DNA from: Porpolomopsis calyptriformis
Lineage: Eukaryota > Basidiomycota > Agaricomycetes > Agaricales > Hygrophoraceae
DNA length: 64,000 nucleotides
Reading direction: 5' to 3'
Assembly: GCA_951640195.1 (NCBI GenBank)
Contig: OX621170.1
Location: 1,922,001-1,986,000 of the forward strand
Position numbers and translations under genes: made by a program
Notes under the pieces: generated by a model
The model's database searches: none
Seen by the model: only the letters and a program-made list of their open reading frames with translations
What the model was told of the DNA's origin: nothing
Shown here: one piece after another, positions 56,483 to 64,000 of the stretch
Position numbering within the stretch: the first letter of the stretch is position 1
Layout: every line of letters begins with the position of its first letter

Positions 56483-57170
56483 AGTAGCCAATCACGGAAT
56501 TTCCCCTTCCTTGCAGCTAAGTTATCCCCAGCAGTGATGCCGAAATCTTCATTGTAGAAGATGACCATGTTCAGGATGTCGATGTGTTGATAGAGATCAA
56601 GATTACCAACCCAATTGGGAGGGGTGGTACCGATATTACCTTGGGGTTGAAACCCCTGGGCAGGCTGAGGCAATTGCGGATGCCCACAAATCGGGAGCGC
56701 TAAACCGTGGCCGTCCCCAGGTATCTGGAATATTAATCAAAATTCTGGGTCTGAAATTGAGGGACAAAACACGAACACATTTTTGTAGAGGGGCAAGTGG
56801 ATTGATGGCACGTTGGTTACGGGACATAATGCGCGTGTTCGTGTTTGAGGCTTGGAGGTATTTGGTGAGATGTTCCAGTTGGAAACCAAATTGTTGGAAT
56901 TGAACGGCGCCTGGTTGGAACCCAAATTCAAGTGCGGCATCTAGGATATGATTAGTGTTGAGGGGTGGGGGGTGATAAGACAGGAATTGTACGCATGTCA
57001 CGCAGCACATGTCTGCGGTTCTTTGCAGTTTCGACAACTGGGTCAGTAATGACCCCAGGTAAAACTCCTGTCAAAATTTATGTCACTGGACACAGAAGCA
57101 ATCAGATGTATGCTCACTCTGCGAGGCCATAAGGATTTGAACAGTATTTTCAGCCTTAATGGCTGCCTGA
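56483..57170 (-). CDS. Hypothetical protein, partial model
   Basis: Phase-consistent minus exons can be joined: ...AIKAENTVQILMASQ (about 57170-57112), YLGSLLTQLSKLQRTADMCCVTC (about 57069-56993, written here only as its motif LSKLQRTAD), LEFGFQPGAVQFQQFGFQL (56940-56785), and a last exon with Gln/Pro-rich GFQPQGN and LAARKGKFRDWLLGN to the stop near 56473-56483. The start is not resolved. No domain recognised. Confidence 0.4.
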
Positions 57171-57384
57171 GGTAACTTGGATGAGTGTACTCTTCAATGG
57201 TTTCGAGAAAGGGGTGGCTATATATAGCACGTCGTTGCAGACATGTGATTTTATTGACTGTAGCATGACGTCACAAGCTAACAAGGTTTCCATTTCGAGC
57301 ATTCATCAAAGTGTGAATGCTTTTGCTCGACAGTCATCTCACAATGGAGCCTCGCGGCAGACGAAACGGACGCTGTCTTTCAGT

Positions 57385-58700
57385 TCAAAATTTCCAAGGC
57401 ACTGGCAACATTAAGTCCCTTCTGAGAGCAAGGCAAACATCAACGAACATCGGGTCCGACACCTCTGTAACATGCCCGTGTCGAACCAAAAAGTCTACGA
57501 GAGCGAGCGCAGAACTTGGCTTGAACTTCCCTCCGAGTAAGTTAACGAGCACTTCCCTCACACTCATCACCTGAAACCCTTCCACCTCTCCGTCCGCCTG
57601 ATTCACTTGAGGGGTAGAGTTAGGTGGGATGGTGCCATCCTGGAGCCGGGTTTGTAGGTCGAGGTCAAAGAGGTAGTACAATCCGGGGAGGATCCAACCT
57701 GCTGGTGAGCGGTTGGGAAAGGACAGAACGCCTGCGGGCCGGATGGACTGAGCGACGAAGGAGGGATCGAGGGAGGCTTCTTCGGCGCTTTCGCGAATGA
57801 TGGTGGAGAGTGCTGTATCGCCTAGGGCGATACCACCGCCGACGGTAACATCTAAATAGCCCGGCCAGCTGGGGGAAAAAAAGTCGGATCAGGGCTTGGA
57901 CGAAACGGGTGGATAACTTACGTCTTTTTTGAACGAGAACGCCGAGGTATCCACACCATCGTCTCACCCGTGTGAGGGGATTGGAAGTAGGCTGCCAGTG
58001 ATGTGGTCATTAAAGTGAGACAGGCAAGGGAGGCATACATGCCTGTAAGGAGACATCCGTAGTTTGCAAAGCCGAAAAGAGGGAGCGCGGCACGCTCTAT
58101 AGCAAAGGCTACCCCCGTGTCCACGGTGGATTCTCGATCAGGATGATACACAGGATACTGTTCATCATTCCAATCTGTGAACAATGAGACCACTCATGTT
58201 AAACATACAGGCGGAAGCAACATACTTCCCAAGATGGACGGAAACAAATTCTGATTTTTCAAGGTCAAAACGAGTTCCTTGATCTGCGCTGTGCGGAGGG
58301 CAAACCCGCCCTTGTTGACCCATGGCGCGAACGACATGGCCCAAGGACTATCCGGGGCGTGTCGATCTGCTGGATAGAATAATCGCAACGGGGAGCCCAA
58401 GCCGGTTCTCTCTCGAGTTGCGTTTGTATCTTGGAGAACACTTAACACATTGGGTCTCAAGAATCCCGCTGGGCGACTGTGCGATGTAGGTTCCGATATA
58501 AAGAATGGGACAACGGTCTCTTCCATGAGTGACTTTGTGACGAGTTGCAGTGTACGCGTTGCGACGCGATGAGTGAGTTTTGGATCTGTATACGGACCAT
58601 GGGTGATCAAGAGGTTGCTTGCGGAGTATACGAGGGGGAGAAGGGAAGAATATCCGGACGGGAGACGGAGAGGGATTGGTGATAAACGAGCGATGGTCAT
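57385..58700 (-). CDS. Nudix hydrolase with DUF4743 N-terminus (thiamine-diphosphate-related type)
   Basis: Three exons: 58700-58226, 58174-57922, 57868-57385; 403 residues. The N-terminal DUF4743 region ends SPWAMSFAPWVNKGGF. DWNDEQYPVY and ERAALPLFGFANYGC precede the Nudix domain. The Nudix box has GGGIALGDTA then RESAEEASL, near 57820-57750. The C-terminus has EGFQVMSVREVL and KFKPSSALALVDFL. The family includes yeast YJR142W and plant Nudix 20/24, which hydrolyse damaged, oxidised forms of thiamine diphosphate. Role here is by family. The start shares a 119-bp region with the divergent MAGP-like gene. Confidence 0.85.
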
Positions 58701-58819
58701 TTGGGGTGTGTGTGAACCGGAAATAACCGAGCGGAAGTGAAAATCGAATGATGGCGCTACTCGCTTTTTTTTTACTCTTGTCCTCATCGTCGTCGTCGTT
58801 GCTCGTAATAACCATACCA

Positions 58820-60449
58820 ATGCCTCTTAAACCAACCATTCTTTCAATCCTTCTTTCTACCTCTCTAGCCTTAGCACAGGAGTTCATTCCAACCCCTGTC
58901 AAGCGCCAGGCTGCACAGACCACCAGCCCCCTTCCGCTCACGGATTACCACTACACATACCCCAATGTGCCTGAACAAGTCAAGTGAGTACCTCTCTTCC
59001 TCGCTTCTTTTCGCTTCTTTTCTCAATTCTCTACCTAGTCCTTTCCCTACCGGCCGTGGCCCACAATCTGGGTACAACATTTGCAACAGTACCACGGAGG
59101 GACCCAACTCCCTATGCCAGACTATGTTTGTCAACTCCATTGACGGTAGCATTGTCTTACACATTTGCCGAGTTTTATTGTTGACTGAATGCAAGATTTC
59201 TGCCTTTGGGGTTCCCCCACCTCCAACGGTTCGATTGGTGACGTCGAAGCACAAGTCGTTGCGTACGTTCTCTCTCCTTGTATTTCTTCCGTATCTGATG
59301 GCGATGGCTACAGGTACTGCACAAAGCCTGGCCACGGCACTCGTGTCATGCCCGCTGGCACCCTTACTGGCGTCCAATTTGTAAGGTCATCAGGTTACAT
59401 TCAAGTCACGGGCCAATTCAACCAGGCTGGCATTGGCTTGAACCCCTCCGATTTTGGAGTATGTGCTTACGTTGTTGCACTCTGTCCAACCGTGCTGATG
59501 CTTCTTTAGGGAGAGCTGGATCCTCATGGTGCTGACCTGGTGCGTAACGATGGAATGATATCGTATCCTCAACATTGACGTATCTCCAGGCTGGTAACCC
59601 CCTGGGTGGTTTGGTCTTCTCGTCCGGTTTGCCCACGACCAATGGTACTATCACACAAGTTTTGAATTGGAGCAAGTGCGTAGACAATCGATAATTACCT
59701 CTTTTGCTCACATGGACTTTCTCCACAGTTTCGTTGGATCCGGTGTCTTTTGCATCAAAGCTTGCGACAATTCTATCACTTCGCCTGATTACTGCCAAAA
59801 GTACGTCATCCTCTGATTCTCTCTGGCTCGGCTTTCACCAATGTACAACCCCGACAGCATCTATGATCTGGTATGCCTCTACTTCTATATCATGTTCCAG
59901 ATGGGCTCACTGGTTACGTATTTCAGATTGGATGCACCTACAATATGCCATCAAGCGCCTACACTTCCACTGAATTCACGAGCTGTGAGAGTGACCTGCA
60001 AATGCCCCCTGGCCAATACGTTCAAAATAACCAAAGTGAGTCCCATGGTCTCGTTCCTGCGCCCAGCTGATCCTCTAAACTAGCTCTCACGTGGTCGCAA
60101 CCGGCTTCCCTCTCCCCAAGCTCAACTCTTCCCTGGCAGCCATCCATCCCCCCCTCATCCAGTTGCACGACATACCAGAGTGCCCAGCTCTTCGCAGCGG
60201 TTTGTTCTCATTCTCAAATCGAGTAACCTACTTTGTTGGTCTTACTTCTGCTAACAGGAAACTGGTACCATTAGCAATCCCATCACATCTGGAGCCTCGT
60301 CTCCCACGAGCCACCCTGGTGCCTCAGGCTCTACGCCTACAGCTGGTCAACCTACCCCGTCCTCCTCTAACGCCGCTGTCCCTGCCCACGGTTCGCACGT
60401 CGTTGTCGTCGTTGCTGGGCTTGCGGCTGTGGGTGCCTTCTTGGCTTGA
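58820..60449 (+). CDS. Secreted MAGP-like (macrophage-activating glycoprotein type) protein, GPI-anchor-like end
   Basis: Eleven exons: 58820-58983, 59039-59145, 59196-59262, 59314-59458, 59510-59539, 59590-59675, 59729-59800, 59858-59870 (13 nt), 59927-60035, 60084-60199, 60258-60449; 366 residues. A signal peptide (residues 1-19, ALAQ) and probable KR processing site (VKRQA) lead to the family core: GRGPQSGYNICNSTTEGP, DFCLWGSP, GELDPHGADLAGNPLGG, FCIKACD, YDLIGCTYNMP. A Ser/Thr/Pro-rich stalk and a hydrophobic tail (HVVVVVAGLAAVGAFLA) suggest GPI anchoring. Similar proteins are abundant wall/secreted proteins in mushrooms. Biochemical role unclear. Confidence 0.85.
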
Positions 60450-60908
60450 TTCCATATTTCATAATCCTCGTGGATTTGGGTTTGATTTTCCATTTCATCT
60501 CTGCAGACGTTAGCAAAAAGTTCTTCGATAGACATTCATTCATTCTCCTTTGTGGTCGTCGTGTCGTTGAACGTCTTTACCTACACATCTGTGTATACCA
60601 CGTAACGGATATTCATCCCATGTGCTGGCCGACAATATACTATCTATAATTCTTGTCAAAACGAAGTTCGCTCCCTGACATCGAGCCACCATCCATCCAA
60701 CTCGTTCCTTGTTGCTCCAGTTCTAATGGACCATCGGGCTTCAACCGTTCCGCCTCTCTTGATCGTCATTTTTGGGTAAAGGTAATTATATATTGTCCCC
60801 TCGCGTTCACCACGGGACGTTCCGCCAGCGCTAGTTTTCAAATCGATAACCACTTTGAATTATCACAAACCATTTCACCGGTGATACGTATCTTCGTCGC
60901 AGTCTACC
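60450..60908. other. Intergenic region upstream of the viperin-like gene
   Basis: No feature recognised. Presumed terminator of the MAGP-like gene and promoter of the next. Confidence 0.55.
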
Positions 60909-62177
60909 ATGTTCAATTGGATTCAGAGCAAGTTGTTCTCACCCGACCCTCAGACTGCCATCGATTATCCGCAGAATGTTACCCCTAAGGGGAACGAGAT
61001 GACCAAAATAGTACCAGTCTCAGTCAATTATTTCCCCCACAGGCGAGTGCGCACTCCTGGTCATTTCATTCCACCTAAAAAAAAAACGTCGGCTGGCTTT
61101 TGGTTGGCAGAAAATGCAATTACTCTTGCGAATTTTGTTTTCACACCAGCAAGAACCTGTATATCTTGCCTCTGCCGGACGCGTTGCGAGGACTCCGGCT
61201 CATGGCTCAAGCTGGTATGAAGAAACTGAACATCAGCGGTGGCGAGCCGTTCCTCAAGCCCGAGTTCCTCGGCGAGGTGTTCAAGTTTTGCAAGGAGGAA
61301 CTTCACATCGAGTCGTGCTCGGTCGTCAGCAATGGATCGAAAGTGACTGAGAAATGGCTCGATACGTACGGACAGTACTTGGATATCATGGCGATATCTT
61401 GTGACAGCTTCGATGTTGAGACAAGTCTCAAGCTCGGGAGGGCCGAAAAAGGACAAGGGACCCATATCGGACGAGTGTTCCTAGTTGCTGATTGGTGCAG
61501 AGATCGAGGGATCAAGGTGAAAATCAACTCGGTCGTAACCAGGAAAGTGTTCTCCCAGAAAACACTTTGGCTTTGGACTAACCGTGTTGTGCAGGCTTAA
61601 TTTCCAAGAAGATATGAACGAGAGCATCGAGGCGATTTCCCCATACCGTTGGAAGGTAAGAGGCGACCCCAATAGTCAAGTGTGATATCCATTTGCGTTG
61701 ACACATTCGTAACACCGCAGGTTTTTCAGGTGCTTATTCTTGACGGAGAGAATAGTGGGGATAACGAGTCTTTACGTGACGCTCGGAATCTCACCATCAC
61801 GGACGAGGAATTTAAATATTTTCTCGAACGGCACGCAGGCCAGAAATGCCTTGTTCCGGAGGATAATCTATCCATGAAGGACTCTTACCTCAGTCTTGAC
61901 GAAGAGATGAGGTAATGTGACTTCCCTTTTTCCTGTCACCCGACCATCCCCATCCTTGCGCTTTTGTTCTTTCGTACTCATATCCGTTCGTCTAACTTTC
62001 AGATTCCTCAATTGTCAAGCTGGCGGAAAGACACCTGGCCCATCTATTCTTAAAGTAGGCGTTCAAGAGGCTATGAAATATGCAGGATTCGACGATGAGG
62101 CGTTCGTTGCTCGAGGAGGTATCTTTGAGTGGAGTCGAGACAAAGGATCCTCGCAGGTCCAATCGGTTGATTGGTGA
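60909..62177 (+). CDS. Viperin-like radical SAM enzyme
   Basis: Five exons: 60909-61042, 61111-61542, 61595-61655, 61721-61911, 62003-62177; 330 residues. The radical SAM motif CNYSCEFC (residues about 47-54) sits just after exon junction 1. Then SGGEPFLKP, SNGSKVTEKW, DIMAISCDSF, KVKINSVV, RWKVFQVL, CLVPEDN, KDSYLSLDEEMRFLNC and the C-terminal RGGIFEWSR, all diagnostic of viperin (RSAD2). Animal viperin makes the chain terminator ddhCTP from CTP. Fungal homologues exist. No N-terminal amphipathic helix is obvious. Intron 1 is GC-AG (AG-GCGAGT). Intron 2 has GA at the donor (CAG-GAAAGT), so splicing there is uncertain. Confidence 0.87.
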
Positions 62178-63192
62178 TCGCCAAGTGTATTTACTTTACC
62201 GCAATTCTTGTAAGAGAGGAACGAACAAACGAATCGCGCCGGAGATTACTGGCTCTGGAGTTGAACCATATGATGACCGTGCGTGAAGTGATAGTGATGA
62301 GCTCTTGTTGAATTGTATCGCGAGCGGTACGCACTGGCGGTTTCTGCCTCACCTCTCGTTGCATCAGATTTGGGTGGTTCGGGTTCGTCAACCTAACCAG
62401 GCAGAGAACCACAGAGACTGAAGACACACCTTCCGGTCGAAATAATCCAACCAAGTGGGAATATGAATTTGAGAAGCCAGGTCCCTACCAGCAACACACC
62501 TTAATTTTCCCCAACCACAGCTCTTGTTTTTCGTCCTTCGAAGTGAGAGAATTAAATCCCAAGAGCGAGCTAGACCTTGCTGTGCAGACAGAGATACTTC
62601 TCAATTTCTGAATCCTCGTAAACCAAATTTGCAGAGGACGCGTGAAACATCTAAGACAGTGTCAAGAACATAAAATCTCACATCAGAGTCATTCCCTCCC
62701 AAGAAATTGCGCGTTAGGATATAGCACAGGATTCTCCTCCGAACATCTTCGCTACTTGTAGCTACCTTGCATTGCAGCATCCACAGTTTTGGGTTCAAAC
62801 CAGGGTGGTCATAGGGTGATAGCTCTGGGAACAAACTAACATCCAGTTTGTACTTTTGCATGAAGGGGTGATTTTGCAGCCGTTCTAGGAATGCGAAAGT
62901 CGGCAGAGCTTCGACGTGATGCAATCTGCAATTGCACTATACCGAGCTGACTAGTAACTCTTGAGATTGACGAACAAGATAGGCTTGAGATCGGGTCTAG
63001 TCGCCTTCCCGACCCTGCGAAGCAGGTGCTGCTTGAGGGGGGGATGAAAGTTAACTCTGAACATGGTATTTGTTTGTAGCCAAACTCAAGCTTGGGCGTT
63101 AAGCCGACTCTTAAATCAGTGCCATCCTAACCCTGGTTCTCTCCGAGTCAACTAACTAGCATTGTGTACCATCAGAAGATGAGAAATCTACA
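62178..63192. other. Region between the viperin-like gene and XRN1
   Basis: A minus-strand 107-codon frame (62924-62601, HVEALPTFAFLERLQNHPF) might be an exon of an unrecognised gene. No homologous motif or clear splice partner seen. Otherwise nothing recognised. Confidence 0.4.
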
Positions 63193-64000
63193 TCAACTTG
63201 ACAGCGGTAGAGGATGAGCAACAGCATAAGCTCCTCCACCTCGCCCTCGCCCTCGGAAACCCCCACGCAGTCCGCCCCGTCCCCGATCCAAACCGGACCC
63301 CCTAAATCCACCGTGAAATTGGGGCTTGAACCCTGCTCTACCTAACCCTCTACGAACAATGGGGCCACCCCGCCCCGAATGCGTTACATTATTCGCCTGT
63401 GGTACCAAAGGGGTAGATGTGTGATCGACTGCACTGTCATTGATGAGAGGGGCGTGATAGTGTAACAAGGCTCCCCTGCCGTTGGGGTGGGTCCCTGATG
63501 CTCCGCGGTTGGGATTGGTCATAATATGCATGGGCGGCTGCCGAGGTTGACTAACAGATAAGAGGGTCATTAGTACCGTGATTTTTACGGGCGGATAAGA
63601 AAAACCTGATGGTGCTCGGACCGACGTCGACTCCATGATGTTGACCTGATGGTGGTAGATGAAAACCAGAGGGTTTGAACGACGGATGCGCCTGAGCTTT
63701 GGGTTTTGTGGATGTCACGAATTGAGGATCGGTCAAGTTCAAACAAGTGTTGAATTCAACGGTCGATCCACGATACGGCGAGCATCTGCGTGATAAAAGA
63801 TCCTGACAGTCAACGCCAGATCCGCTGACTCTGATGAAAGAACTGACCGATCTCCTAATGTAACCCCAGACATGAACGGAACATCCCATACGATATCCAT
63901 GGATTTGACATTCAAGCCTATTACAACACCTTTCGCTGAGAGAGGGACACCTCCAGAGTCTTGCACCATTGTGACTCTATCACCAAGTGCAAAGCGCTGG
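63193..64000 (-). CDS. XRN1: 5'-3' exoribonuclease XRN1, C-terminal part (continues past the right edge)
   Basis: The minus strand begins at the window edge inside RFALGDRVTMVQDSGGVP. KGVVIGLNVKSMDIVWDVPF follows, then an intron (GTCAGT...CGCAG, about 63857-63788), then RGSTVEFNTCLNLTDPQFV. This is the SH3-like C-terminal region of fungal XRN1. The tail has MTNPNRG and an RGG-rich end (GLDRGRGGLRGGFRGRGRGG) with the stop at 63193. XRN1 degrades decapped mRNA in the cytoplasm. The splice between the FKP segment and the MHIMTNP segment near 63600-63550 is not resolved. The 5' catalytic part is outside the window. Confidence 0.82.

Overview
The window is nuclear DNA of a basidiomycete fungus, most likely an agaricomycete. 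Host genes carry many 50-70 nt GT-AG introns, very short exons and agaricomycete gene families (a macrophage-activating-glycoprotein-like secreted protein, a NACHT-ankyrin protein, a DUF1752/DUF3295 regulator). There are two compartments with a sharp border near base 32240.

Bases 1-32240 are nested LTR retrotransposons. Left to right: the 3' part of chromovirus A (pol, extra ORF3, 3' LTR at 2863-3231) inserted in the tail of chromovirus B (3232-4502), itself inserted in an LTR remnant (4503-4851, minus). Gypsy C (5145-10886, minus) is split by a 573-bp solo LTR (7907-8479). A Ty1/copia element (10887-32240) is split twice. The first split is Ty3/gypsy N (13061-22889), which has 608-bp LTRs, a spliced antisense gene between pol and 3' LTR, and two solo LTRs of its own (13919-14308 and 22038-22396). 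The second is another 573-bp solo LTR (23851-30901) that received the youngest element, gypsy Y (24151-30623, minus, 623-bp LTRs, perfect TTTAC target duplication). None of the elements has intact gag-pol. Most in-frame stops are TGA at conserved Arg codons, i.e. CGA to TGA at CpG, with a minority of TAG at Trp or Gln codons.

Bases 32241-64000 are host genes: a DUF1752/DUF3295 regulator, a 16-exon Zn2Cys6 transcription factor with a 6-nt microexon, cytochrome c, two tandem secreted RNase T1-like genes, hypothetical proteins, a NACHT-ankyrin STAND receptor, a multi-pass membrane protein gene with an in-frame TGA, a leucine-rich-repeat pseudogene fragment, a Nudix hydrolase, a MAGP-like secreted protein, a viperin-like radical SAM enzyme, and the 3' end of XRN1 running off the right edge. 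Exon models were built by hand from splice motifs and reading phase. In each full model the exon lengths sum to a multiple of three, but boundaries may be off by a base.

Most notable observations: a histone-H3-tail-like N-terminus in ORF3 of a chromodomain retrotransposon; a dispersed 32-bp imperfect palindrome present in both LTRs and coding sequence of gypsy Y in different reading frames; a duplicated polypurine-tract motif in mid-pol of gypsy N; target-site duplications that differ only at CpG positions; the antisense spliced gene of gypsy N; the microexon that completes a zinc cluster; and a fungal viperin gene with two unusual splice donors.
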